DNA from: Fulvia fulva
Lineage: Eukaryota > Ascomycota > Dothideomycetes > Mycosphaerellales > Mycosphaerellaceae
Direction: 5' to 3'
Assembly: GCF_020509005.1 (NCBI RefSeq)
Contig: NC_063020.1
Coordinates: 1,860,001-1,924,000 of the forward strand
DNA: 64,000 nt
The notes beneath the pieces were generated by a model, which saw only the letters and a program-made list of their open reading frames with translations, searched no databases and was not told the origin of the DNA. Each line of letters begins with the position of its first letter. Position 1 is the stretch's first letter. Made by a program: the position numbers and the translations under genes. This document shows positions 1 through 11,200 of this stretch, one piece after another.

Positions 1-2
1 CG

Positions 3-461
3 CTCTGGGAAATCTTCCATGAACTCTTTGACACGCACTTCCAGTGCCTCCCAGAGTCTGACAGCTCCACCCCCACACCTGCCTGGCGTCGACCGGAAGC
101 ATCCTGGCGTCGAATGCTCCTCTCAGATCGCGCCTTCAAATGCCACCTGCTCTTCCGCTCCGAGACGTCTTCGATGATGGAACACAACGATATCATGCGG
201 ATTAGGGATAGCAGGAGATGGCCGCTTGGTCGGATCTTCGATAAGGCTGTGCGACATGTGCGTCGTGCGCCATGGATCAAGAAGGTGCGCAGGGAAGACA
301 TGAACATCGATATGTTTGAAGTTGAGGTGAGGGCTTGGCAGCTTTGGGATGAGATGGAGGGACACGATGGATGGCCTGATAGTGAGGAGGGAACGATCGC
401 GGCAATTCTGGGGCGCGAGGAGAACCAGGGGGATGATGAAGAAGAGGAGGCGGTGTCATGA
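3..461 (+). CDS. C-terminal part of a presumed F-box protein (5' end outside window)
   Basis: The frame is open from base 3 to the TGA at 459-461, so the start lies before the window. The visible 152 residues begin with LWEIFHELFD, carry a tryptophan-rich SWRRMLLSDRAF stretch and end in an acidic Glu/Asp tail. The pattern of short Trp/Arg motifs resembles the region after the F-box in fungal F-box proteins, which recruit targets to SCF ubiquitin ligases. The F-box itself is not visible, so the family call is inference. The first internal ATG is at 114 and is unlikely to be the true start because coding character continues upstream of it. Confidence 0.5.
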   Translation, partial: LWEIFHELFDTHFQCLPESDSSTPTPAWRRPEASWRRMLLSDRAFKCHLLFRSETSSMMEHNDIMRIRDSRRWPLGRIFDKAVRHVRRAPWIKKVRREDMNIDMFEVEVRAWQLWDEMEGHDGWPDSEEGTIAAILGREENQGDDEEEEAVS

Positions 462-557
462 GTGCCGATCGAGATGCTCCAGCTGCTGCAGGGGCCCGTT
501 TGAATAGGATGCCTGTAACACCAGAGTAGGCCACGGTGATACAACACATACTGCACC

Positions 558-1390
558 TCATACTTTTCTTTCCCAATTCCAAGTTCTGTTCCTCTTGGCT
601 TCACGCCTCCCGTAAACCTGCCTAAGCAAGTCATTCTCTTCCCTTAGAGACGGCCATCCCTTAGGATCCCTCACGATCTCGTCAAATCTTGCTTCCAACA
701 TCTCCTCTGCTTCTTCGACTCCAGAAAGTTGTCTCCACAGTGCCACACACGTTTTTCACCAAATGCGCAATTGACTGACAGCTTTCAAGCCTCTTTTTGA
801 TGATGCTAGAAGCATAGTGCAAGAAATCGTCTATGCCGTACTGTGCAAAGATCAGACTTATAATTGTTTTTGTCGTCAACAGGACTTTATACTCACCATG
901 GCTGCTGCGTTTCTGACGGGCAGTATCCTCATAAAATTCTCCACGATATCATCAGCAGTATGACCATGTGGGAGCTGCAGCGAAGGATTCGACAGGCCAT
1001 AGCTCCATCGTAGCACGACTTGAATCGTGTCTTCGCAGCTCATGTGACTGTTAGTGAGTTCAGGATCCTCAATGAATAGAAGTGGCCCTCGGAGATCGCC
1101 GATCTATTGGACATCAGTGATTGTGATTAAGCTGGCCTGTATGTACCTACAGCTTGGATTGGTGCGCTTGCCACGCGCCGTGCGAGCTCAGGCGATCTGG
1201 CGCTGACGCAGGCTTGGTGGACTTTGAAGTCGTGAGTGGGAGTTTTGATGACCATGTCTGCATGTTCTCCACTTTCGAACAAGCTAGGAAGTAGTGAGAA
1301 TCTGGGTTCGAAGATTGGTTCTGTCTGCTCTTACTTCTTGGCGAAGTCGGCAGGTAGGCCGACGGTCCATTCATTATTGGTGAGTGCCAT
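558..1390 (-). CDS. BTB/POZ domain protein, copy A (apparent one-base frameshift in last exon)
   Basis: Four exons fit the sequence: 1335-1390, 1151-1283, 897-1103 and 558-840, all with GT-AG borders. Exon 2 holds the classical fungal BTB opening (ESGEHADMVIKTPTHDFKVH), a dimerisation fold used in adaptor proteins, often for Cul3 ligases. Exon 3 ends in ILPVRNAAAM and exon 4 continues into the C-terminal helices. Within exon 4 the frame breaks at an A5 run (TTTTT on the + strand, 752-756). Dropping one base restores an alignment to copy B through CVALWRQL and ARFDEIV and gives a 225-residue frame. Copy B lies just upstream on the same strand with the same exon plan. The indel may be real or a homopolymer error. 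Confidence 0.6.
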
Positions 1391-1770
1391 GCTGGTCAAC
1401 GTTGTGTAAGAATTAGCTTGGGCAGGATTGTGTTCAAGATAAACAGGAGCAGAGCAAACCATGGTGTGTGCTGCCAAATCCTTACCATATCCCTCAAAGA
1501 GGTCGAACCGACTGGAGCATTCAATATACCAACACGAGACCATTACTCGCAGCCATGGTACCTTTGGTATCATTCGCGTACTTCTGGTGGTAGGAGCATG
1601 ATCGTAGCATTCCTCCGGGATGATGGGCAGTTGGCCGCTTCATGTCGAGGATATCGACAATATGCTCCCAGGAGACACACATGATCGACGCATTGAGTGA
1701 GAGAGGGCCGCATCTGGCCAGACAAGATGGAGGATCACGTAGACATGTCGCTCGACGGCCACCGAGAATT

Positions 1771-2579
1771 TCAGTTCTCTGCCTTGCGCACCTTATCAAC
1801 CTCCTTCAACAATGCCTTCTCCTTCAAGATCTTCCAGGACTCACTGTCCTTAACCGCCTCGTCAAACCTTGCTACCAGCCTTGCGACTGCCTCATCCTGG
1901 CCTAGGATCTGCCTGAAAAGCAGAACACACATCTGTGCAAAACGGCAAATCGAGCGACAATCGTCAAAACGTTCAGCGATGATCTCAGAAGTATGTCCGA
2001 TCAGATCCTGCATGGCCCACTGAGCCAATCAGTCAGAGTGTTTGTCAAAACGCGATCATCAAACTTACCATGAAAGACGCATGTCGCACTGGCAGTATAC
2101 ACATGAAGTTCTCTAACGCTTCCGCTTCCGTTGGCCTCTCATTGAGGCGCATCTGTGGGCTTGGTAGACCATCCGTCCACCGCAGCACGACGCGGAGATT
2201 GTCTTCTAGTCGCATGTACTTGTTGGTAAGCTGCTACCCTCCTGGAGAGACCAGGGGAATACCCCTGTCGCCCTGCTATGGACATCAGTATCAGGCGGAC
2301 AATAGGATGAGTAAGATACCCACGGCTGAATCGGTCATCGCTTGAACGAAGGCCCTGAGTCCAGGTGCCCGCCCGTGAGCAGACGAACACTTGCTGTACC
2401 TTGAATGTGTGGGTCGGGGTATTGATCAGGAGGTCTGAATAATTCCCACTTTCCCAGAGACTGTGAGATGGTCAGAGAGTGGTTTCATGTGGGAGAGGGC
2501 AAACTTACTCCTTGGCGAGGTTTGGAGGGAGGTTGTGGCTCCAATCTTTCGCGACGCCTTCAACTGCTGTGGTGGACAT
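1771..2579 (-). pseudogene. BTB/POZ domain protein, copy B (frameshift plus nonsense codon)
   Basis: A tandem paralogue of the BTB gene at 558-1390. Exons 2509-2579, 2324-2460, 2069-2275 and 1771-2019 sit at the same places and phases, and exon 3 is exactly 207 bases in both copies. Recognisable pieces are ESGNYSDLLINTPTHTFKV in exon 2, RVVLRWTDGL in exon 3 and ARFDEAV in exon 4. Two lesions are visible. There is an extra base near 2366-2374, after which the downstream frame again matches copy A, and an in-frame TAG at 2234-2236 where copy A has CCT. Both hit the BTB part, so a full-length product is unlikely unless splicing differs. CAG to TAG would be a C-to-T change. Confidence 0.55.
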
Positions 2580-2791
2580 GGCGGTGTTGATCTGTGCAGC
2601 CATACTTGCGGAAGCTGCACATGAAATATGTCAGCTACAGCAAACGACATCCTTTCAAGGCCCACGGCGTTTTTCTGTGGGCGCAGAATAGCTGGAATAC
2701 TCTAGAGAGAGAATTTGCGACGAGTCTGCAAACGACAGCAGTCTTCGCTGAGTGCAACATCATGCTGTGGCCTCGTTTCCTTCCCAAGCTC

Positions 2792-3493
2792 CTACACTTT
2801 CCGAAACGATACGTGATGCATCTGCACCTTCTCCACCCCATCCATCAGGCCTGGCATATGCTCTTTAAATACCTTGCCACCTTGAAAGGCCATATGCGCC
2901 TCTATCGATTCCCATCCTGCCACAAACACTGCTGCATTTCCCTTAATATCCTCGTACTCCACCTCTTCGTGTGTGATGCCCGCTGCAGCCGCCAAAGGTC
3001 TTGCTCCGTCCTCTTTCGCGGCCGCCTCACAGAACTGATGGAAGCGATCGAGATAGCCGTCAGGCGGCTCATCGTCAAAGTAGAAGGTTGCGATTTCTGT
3101 CATGGAAGCTGTCATGGCTTTCGCGAGTTGTTCGTAGGGCTCGAAGTCGATGTGGTGCATGTAGCCGGGGCCGGAGAAGATTGTGCTGATGCGTTCGGCT
3201 ACAGCTTTATAGTCGGGTCGTCTGAGAGTTGCGATATGGGCTTCTATGTTGTCCCATGCTGATCGTTGCGTGTCAGTCGTGCTGCTTCACACCCTGCAGT
3301 ATGATGTCGTACTTATAACAGCAACCAACTCATCCTTCTTCTCTGCAACTATGCCATACCACGACTCTTGATGTCCCTCCTGCTGCACTATCGATTCACT
3401 CCATTCCTGAATCCTCGCGGCCGCGTCTGTATCCGGATCATCGATGTCGACGTCTCGCACTAGAGAGAAACCTGCTATTTCAGTGGTAGGCAT
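2792..3493 (-). CDS. Tandem dimeric alpha/beta-barrel (ABM-like) protein
   Basis: Two exons (3313-3493 and 2792-3258) join in phase to give 215 residues. The splice restores the segment VAVITWDNIEAHIAT. This segment is echoed in the second half by GWESIEAHMAFQ, so the protein holds two copies of a small alpha/beta-barrel half-domain. That arrangement is usual in fungal antibiotic-biosynthesis-monooxygenase-like or stress-response barrel proteins, most without known substrate. No signal peptide or membrane segment is seen. There is no biosynthetic cluster around it, so I assign no reaction. The start at 3493 (MPTTEIAGF) is the first ATG of the open frame. Confidence 0.7.
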
Positions 3494-3910
3494 CCTGAAT
3501 CATGCACAGTAGAGGTAGAATAAAGTACGACCGAACAGGAGTTTCCCTTCGCCCACAGGATGATATCAACCTAGACCCACCAGCGACGACAGGGAGCCAT
3601 ATGGATGCATACACGAGAGGTTTCTCTCACTCCTCCATCAGGTTGGAATGAGGAGAAGTTGTGCCTGCATTAGTGCTTTTGGTGTAAGAGGATTCGGTAT
3701 GGCTGCCATGCAGGACTAACGCGAGTGCATTGAAGGTGAAGTTGAAGAAAGCGGAGATGGCCGCTGCAGAACGCTTGCCCCGTGCTCACACATGTTGGCA
3801 GCATCGGCACCTTGGAGAATCAAGATGCACACTGTCGACTCCGGCTCTGTACAACATCTTTCTACTGCTACGGACATAGGGTTTCCTCAACTCAATCCTC
3901 CGGTGCGCCC

Positions 3911-4874
3911 TCAGTCGTCTTCCACATCCTTCGCGTCATCCTGCCCCATGTCTGGGTCACTCAATTCCTTGGCCAAATCTATCAGTGCTTGCGAGTAGTC
4001 TTCTGGGTTCTTCACGATTTCTGCAACATGATCACCACTTGCTACGACAGTGGCAAAGATCGAGTTCTTCTGAAAACTGTCAGTGTGCCATCGATGCATC
4101 TTTGTTAGAATCGTTCATCACGCACCTGCATCAACTCAAGAACGGTCTTGAAATGCTTCACACAACCATCGGGATCCCAGCCTTTCGTGCCGTAGCCGTA
4201 CTTCGACCAAATGGCTTCCTGCGTGCCAGTCAGCTACCGCGCTCATCACGAACGCCTAAAGCACCTACCACCAAAGGGGCCACAGCAGAATACTTCAGAC
4301 CTTCCTCGGCGAGAGCCCTTCGCTGCTCGTCCATTGCCCTGTGCGGCATCGCCACTAGCTGTTTCCAGTAAAGCTGCAGTAAGGCGTCGAGAATCCGGTG
4401 CACTCGACTGTCCGAATTTGAGACAGTAGCATCAGTCTTGGTGTCGGCATATTTGCAGTGCACACAACAACACGGCTCCCACTCTTCGTGTTTCTGAAGA
4501 TGTTTGAAGTGCACGAAGAAACTGGACCATGAAGTGTAAAATTTTCCACTTGGATGTCCAGAGATGCGGTACTCTTTGCTTGAATGGCCATCCGCACGAG
4601 AGGATCACCATGCAGAGTAGCCAGTCGGGACATAGTCAGCGATGTAGACGTAGCCCGGACGTGAGGATGAACCGCCCTCCGACATGGTATTGCCGATTCT
4701 CTGCTTGAAGTTATCCTCGTCAAAGACCCATTCTGGGGTGGTTTGGGTATTGTTGGGAGCCCTGCCCTGGCCTACATTGATGCCGTCTGAGGTCCATATC
4801 GTCGAGATCCTTTTGGTCGGTAGCGCTTCTGCGCTCGCGAAGGGTTTCGCTTTCCCTTTCTTAGGTGTCAACAT
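3911..4874 (-). CDS. Hypothetical protein with a Clr2-like cysteine segment
   Basis: Four exons (4609-4874, 4269-4578, 4126-4218, 3911-4069) add up to an exact 275-residue frame. The first intron would be only 30 bases (4579-4608), but both its borders and the frame fit. The central part reads YRISGHPSGKFYTSW, then a KHLQKHEEW helix, then CCCVHC. A glycine/histidine turn followed by F..H..L and a C-x-C-x2-C ending resembles the N-terminal domain of fungal cryptic-loci-regulator (Clr2) related proteins, which act in transcriptional silencing. I recall this family only loosely, so the functional link is weak. The C-terminus is acidic. It could equally be a lineage-specific protein. Confidence 0.55.
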
Positions 4875-5587
4875 GTGTGAGTGTCTAGGTCAGTGCTCGG
4901 AAAGTCATGCAAGAGCTCCAGGGGTTGCGTCTTATGTAGTCGAATTTGTCCAATTGGCTGTGAGTAATGAGAGAGACATATTTGCTACCATATCTGGGAC
5001 CTACGAGAACACTGCGTGGAGAGCTCGATCACAAAGCGTTTGCTTTGTCGTCTTCAGAACTGCCTCTAGCACAGCACTGTCTTGCTCGCTGCATGTCGCG
5101 TGGCAGCCTTGACTTGGCCAAATAGACTGTGCTAGGAATCGCATTGCGCGAACCTCCTCGAACCATGGCAGCATAGCCGTTCCAGGGCGTGCGTTCGTAG
5201 CTCGTGGATTGGCAGCAGACCCGTCATCTGTGGTCTGACTCCAACGCCGTGTACAAATGATTGCCTTTGCCTAGACAGGATGCCGGACTTGGATGATAAC
5301 TCGGGGTTGACAGCCAATAGGGCCAACGACCATGCAAGACACTGGGTGCGATCTTGCTTTGGTGGTTGTTGAAGGACGTCTTGGACCAAATCGCGTCGCG
5401 CGACATGTCACGGCTAAAGGAAGCGGGAGTTTAGCCGACATGTGCTGAGAACAACCCTGCTGTGCGTATATCATGGACCGGTGTATTCTAAATCTACACT
5501 CCATCGTTCACTGTCGGGCATTCATTGGCCTTCAAACTTTCGCCTCCTGATCGTCAATGACGCTGTCGCACATCACGAGCAGTACAA

Positions 5588-6692
5588 ATGAAGTCCTCCA
5601 CCCAGAGACTCGATATACGAAAGATCATTCATACTGTCCGGCGGTCAAAGTCCGGTTGACAAGAAGAATTGCCCAGGCCACGAAGTGAGACGGCAGAGTA
5701 AGACAGAAGCGCACGTCCATTGCCTCGATCGAGCCGTGTTTACGTTCCTGCTGGTCGTGATCTCTCGATACTTCTTGACCAGGACACCAACAACTACATC
5801 GATATGGACTACGAAACCACAGACGGCGCACAGTTCTCGCTGCGCGAGGTGCTATCGGAGGACAATGTCTTCCAAAGCACAGTCATCACTGCATTTGTGG
5901 ACGGCAATGCGTACGCTGGAACGTCTCCACAGCGTATGGAAGACATGGACGAAGTCGACGTGATCCAGTACCTCGAGCCAGTCCCGTCGGAGAATGTGCA
6001 CCCACTCCTGCCGGAAGGGCTCACGGTGGCACCTCCCTTCGATATCGCGAACCATTATCTGAAGGCGCCACAGTTCACGTATGAGGACAGCAAACCAGGC
6101 AGAACCTTCGTGGCCGACTGTCTATTGAGCGAAGCCAGAATACTGGAGCAGCTGAAGCAGCATCCTCACCCGAGCATTGTGATATACTATGGCGCCGTCA
6201 CGAAGGGCGATCGCATCACTCATCTCTGTCTCAAGAGGTGCTACTGTAACCTCTCGGAGTACAATCAGATCGGACTTTCGAAGGCAGAGCGAGGTCGGCT
6301 CCTGGCGGAAATCCGAGATGGCATCGAGCACTTGCATTCGCTTGGCCTGGCCCACAACGACATTGGACCCGGTCAGTCAAAGTTCATCTATAGCCGTCAA
6401 TTCTCTGACTAATTCGTTTCCAGACAACATCTGCGTGGATGCCAAAGGTCATGCAGTCCTTGTAGATTTCGACTCTTGCCTCCCATTCGGCGAGCCTTTG
6501 AAGAAGGGACTCGTGGAGAGCATCCTTGCTGAGAAGCATCCCATCTCTGCTCGCGAGAACGATCTTCGGGGATTGGCTGATATTGAGGACTCCTTGGTCA
6601 CGTCAGAGCAGGTCATTGCGGAAGCTTTCGCTCGTGATACTGGTAACGGCTTGACATCCCCTGACTCTCGTCCACAAACCGCGCCATCATAG
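5588..6692 (+). CDS. Diverged protein-kinase-like protein
   Basis: The kinase part is split by an intron at 6372-6423, and joining restores HNDIGPDNICVD. This matches the catalytic loop HxDxxxxN with the catalytic Asp kept. The following metal-binding loop reads VDFDSC, so DFG is DFD. An alpha-C-like SEARILEQL precedes it, but no clear VAIK lysine is seen and the C-lobe is short, as in many small fungal kinase-like proteins. The 5' end is uncertain. The frame has no ATG before the kinase part, and a TAA lies at 5699. A first exon at 5588-5644, with an intron to 5706, would supply a start and keep frame, but its donor (GTCAAA) is weak. Confidence 0.6.
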
Positions 6693-7065
6693 GAAAGTCG
6701 AGCAATGATGTTTATACCTATCACGTGAAGAGTTCAAGTGCAGAACTGTAGTCACCGAACTACGGCGTCGTTTCGGGGAGGGACGATGCTGCCACGACGC
6801 ACTGCAGCTGTAGGACTACGGCGTGGTCGCATGCGATTTAAGTACAATTGCACCATGCCAAGATACAACAGTGCATCAACAGTTCCATTGTTGGACGCTG
6901 CAATGGGTATGCATATGGAGGCACCATCGTGCCATTCCGTAGACACTTCCACAACGACACAACGGGATGTACGAGCAGAGGGTAGCGCATTGAACCGCAA
7001 AGCCTATATCGCGGTCACAAGACCGCAAGATATGGTTTACAGCACAGTTCAGGCGATAACACTGC

Positions 7066-7338
7066 ATGCACATAGCAGCAATGGCCGCAGTATATTTCCT
7101 TTGGGGAGAATGCGCAACAGTCCTGGCTCCTGGGTCGCCAAACACTCACCCGCAGACACTTAGCACAGACACTACCGTAATTACGACTAGTACCAGTGGA
7201 GCGTACATGTATGGAGGTTCTACGACGACTGTCAGCCAGCAAAGTTGCAAGGATGTAACTGTTACGACGACCAAAGAAACCACGGCGACGCAGGTCACGG
7301 TGACGATGACGGGATGTTCGACGAAGTACGGATACTAG
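7066..7338 (+). CDS. Small Thr-rich ORF, possibly secreted
   Basis: Ninety residues, dense in Thr and Ser in the second half (VTVTTTKETTATQVTVTMTG) with two cysteines, as in the tails of many fungal secreted or wall proteins. The N-terminus has a weak hydrophobic stretch but not a convincing signal peptide. The true first exon may lie upstream, joining at the CAG before 7160. No family is recognised and it may be chance. Confidence 0.2.
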   Translation: MHIAAMAAVYFLWGECATVLAPGSPNTHPQTLSTDTTVITTSTSGAYMYGGSTTTVSQQSCKDVTVTTTKETTATQVTVTMTGCSTKYGY

Positions 7339-8202
7339 GCAAGCGTTCACCTCTATGGAGACGAGAATCACGTCTTCTATGGAAAGTGAGCAGCTCCGCG
7401 ATGAAGGCTTCACGAAGCCACAAGCCTGCAGTAGGTCAAGTCGTCCAGTCTCGGCTCGTGGCGCTCGCCGGCCTGTGAGCTGTGTAGGGGTGGAAAAGTG
7501 GAGGTCAGGATGAGTACTGTAGCCTCTCGGCCGTACCAGCGCTATCTGGTAGTTGCCAAACATGTTGCCCTCACCCTCGATGTGCAATGTCACATGCAGC
7601 TTCACTTCGATCTCGATGTGTTCTTTTCATGTATCGGCGTTCGGCTCGCTTGACGCGAACATGACGCGTGTGACCGGATCATGTGAAGTCATGAACCGTC
7701 CTTGTTCCATCTCTTGCTTCCTCTTCTTCATCGACATCCTGGCGCTATTCACTCTCTTTTCGTGTGTCAGTCCACGGCTGACGGCAATGATGGCTCTATC
7801 ACGAGAGGAGCGTAAGTCGAGTGAATGGCAGCCGCCATTATTCGAGTGGCTGGTAGCGACCATTAACCTTAGAGAACTCCGCACTTCACCACCGCGACCT
7901 CACGCGTCGCTGCTGCGATTGTATTGCGCGTTTCTCACTTATTGTCTCATTGGCACACATAATGGCTACTCACGTCACTATTGACTCGCAGACCGCCAGC
8001 TGCGCATGTCTCACGACTTACCCACTATAGACATCCGCGCACGCTCAATTGGCATTGGCATCGGCATCGCACAGCTGCACAATCTTCGACAAACTTGATC
8101 CTCTCCACTGTGGCGTTCGACACACTACCACACGGCATACATACCACATACAACTGGGACCCGCGAAAGACTTCCTTTGGCCAATGTGGGCCTACCACCA
8201 AG

Positions 8203-11200
8203 ATGACCGGCAAGAGAAGAAGTGAGGCGATCACAATCGAGGACAGCGAGGACGAGCTAGCGGTCTCTCAGCCAGAGCTCAGCCTGAAGAGACCACGTCG
8301 CACGCTTGATGAGGCGACGTCTGCCAGAGAACTGCTGACGCCAAGCACACCGCAGTCGACAAGACCCGGCCGGCAGAGACAATCCACGACCAGCCCAAGC
8401 TCTGCATTGCAAGACGTTGACTTTCTCAGCGAGAGCGAGGTACCTGAGCGCGACGTCGAGCCCGCGAAAGTCATTCGCCGTGAGTTTGCTGGTGTTGCCC
8501 TCTCTGGGCCAGCATACCCAAGATCCGCGTACCATGGCTGGCAAACACCGTCAGAGCCCATGTTGGAAGCGCTCGCTATCACGAAGCTCAGGACCGCTTT
8601 CGCCAGCAAATACGCGGAAGTGCAAGAAGACGAGAAGCCGGACTACACATTCTTCCGCCTGGATGATTTCAGCATATACCGCGGGGACAAATCAAATAAC
8701 CATGACGGAGAGCTGGTCTCGTTACACTTGTTGAGCCGAGATTTCTATGGAGAGTTCCTGTTCGATGGCACGCTGTCCGTGGGCGACGAGAAGTTCTATG
8801 TGCAAGGTGTCCCTTTCCGCATACTGTCAGTCGATGGCTATGGCGAGGTAGAGAGTACAGATCTCGGAAGCCAGCTGTGCATTCAGTCACGCATTGGTGG
8901 GAAGGGACAGCAAGACATCTGGTATCAGCTCGGCCGACCTGCGCAGGAGTACAAGAGATTCTACCAGCCATTCTTGTGGTTAGCACGTTTCACCAAACAC
9001 TTTGTCGACTATCTTCTCGAGCATGAAAAAGTGTCCCTGATGCATTTCCACGGCTTATTCCTGGAGTGGCTCAGAGACCAGTACGATGAGGAGACGACCT
9101 TCCGTGAGTGGCTTGCAATCGCGGGCCTTGAAGACTTTCGCGGACTCGTAGCTGCAAATGTCGGCTATCTGAGGAAAGAGTGCTATGGCGTCGATCCAGG
9201 TAAGCTTCTGCGCCACCCCCTCTGGGGCGAGGTCAATCCACACCGATTGGCAGCTATACCGGAGCAGCCGAATCTTGAGCCCAAGACTGTCGTAACGCCC
9301 TACGCCTACGAGTGCTTTAGTGCGATGTACTTCGGTGACCAGCTGGCGAAACGCGAAGTCTCCACTGCGGTACTGAGAAGGGTTATCAAGCGCAAACAGA
9401 GACTGCGATTGACCCCGAGACACATAGCACAACACGAGTCAAACGCAATTTGCTCGTTGTTGACACCGGCGAGTATGGCGCGCGACTCTCCTGAGCCGCC
9501 TCTTGACGTATCCGCTGGCGACGTGGTGTGTGTGCATCCGGATCTTAGCACCAAATGGGGTGCCGATGGCAGTCCTTGGTTCGTATATGTTCAGCAAGTG
9601 CGTGCGCATGGCGACCGCACCTTGCTAGATGTATTGTGGCTCTACGAACCCAAGGACACCACGATGGGTAAGGCATACTATCCTTTCAAGAACGAGCTCT
9701 TCATGTCCGACAACTGTTCTTGCGGGCGCGAAGCTCTGGATCTCGAATGTGCTATCGAAAAGCTCGATGTGTCCTGGTTTCCTCAAGACCCATACGCAGA
9801 GAAAGGACTCTTCGTGCGGCAGAAGTTCCGCACTATCCATCAAGAGGATACGTATGACTTTGTTGCACTGCATAACGATGACTTTGTCTGCAAGTGCGAA
9901 GATCGCGTGCCAATATTCGAGGAATGCAGGAGCAAGTACGCGATTGGCGACACGGTCCTTGTCCGAGAGTGGTCTAGTGATCGAGGAGAAGACAGGCTCC
10001 AGCCAGCGCAAATCGTACATTTCGATACCGCAAAGCGACGCATTCAGCTTCGGCGGCTGGACAGAAGGAGTGAGATCGAGCCAGAATCAAACGCCCCGCC
10101 CAATGAGCTCGTGCTATCTCCAGAGCTCTACGACAAGTCCTGCGACAAGATCATTCGAAAGTGCCATGTGCGCTTCTTCGGCGACGAGCGAGACGTTGTT
10201 GCTCCTTACGACCGTGGCGGACTTGGTGATTTCTACTACATTGGATTCGATGAGCCCGAAACTACTATTTCCAATACACTGCCGTTGCCAGACGAGAGCG
10301 GAGAGCTTGTTTATGATGCCCACGACTCTTTGCTCCCGCGGATTAACCAAGGGTGGCATCCCAAGACACAGCCACGAAAAGGGAAACTCAAGGGCATGGG
10401 CATCTTCTGTGGTGGTGGAACTTTCGACAGAGGTCTGGAGGAGGGCGGCAGTGTTGATTTTCATTACGCTGTCGACTGGGCTGAACATGCGTTGCACAGT
10501 CATCGTGCGAACGTCCTGAAGCCAGAGACAGTGAAGTACTTCCTTGGCTCTGTCGACGACTGCCTCGCAAACGCCATGAAAGGCAATAAGAATGTCGCTG
10601 GGCCTGGTCAGGTCGAACTGATCTCGGCGGGCAGTCCGTGCCCTGGCTTCTCCCGACTACAGATGGACCAGTTGAGCGATAAATCAAGACGAAATGCTTC
10701 TATGGTTGCTTCTGTGGTTGCCTATGTTGACTTCTACGTTCCTGAGTACTTCGTGCTTGAGAACGTTGTCTCTATGACATCGGGTATGGGGAGAGACAAG
10801 ACCGAAAACGTCTTCTCTCAGATCATCGCGGCGCTGGTCGGTCTCGGGTATCAGGTTCAGCAGTTTTTGATGGATGCCTGGTCCTACGGGAGCTCCCAAC
10901 AACGATCACGAGTCTTCATTGTGGCCTCAGCACCGGGACTGCCGCCGCTCAACCAGCCACAACATAGCCATGGGCACCCGCCAAATGCCTTCCAAGGACG
11001 TGCATTGGGAAAGTCGAGCAACGGTCTTTCTTTTGGGATCAGAAAGAACTGCTTCGCCCCATTTGAGCACATCACCCCAAAGCAGGCTTGTTCTGACCTG
11101 CCAAATATCGACGATGCTCAGGTACAGCTATGCCTGACATTCCCGGACCATCGCACAGCCATCAATGAACCAGCAGCCAATCGTACGCGCATGGCAGTGG

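Noticed and set aside
2594..3262. A 222-residue frame opposite the alpha/beta-barrel gene
   Set aside because: The minus strand has the duplicated WDNIEAH/WESIEAH pattern and a correct splice; this frame has none.
2792..3493. Secondary-metabolite cluster anchored on the ABM-like protein, acyltransferase and carboxyltransferase
   Set aside because: No polyketide, peptide or terpene synthase is present, and these genes are spread over 34 kb among housekeeping genes.
9629..10519. A 296-residue open frame inside the methyltransferase gene on the same strand
   Set aside because: It is in another frame of the well-supported 1233-residue gene and has no domain of its own.
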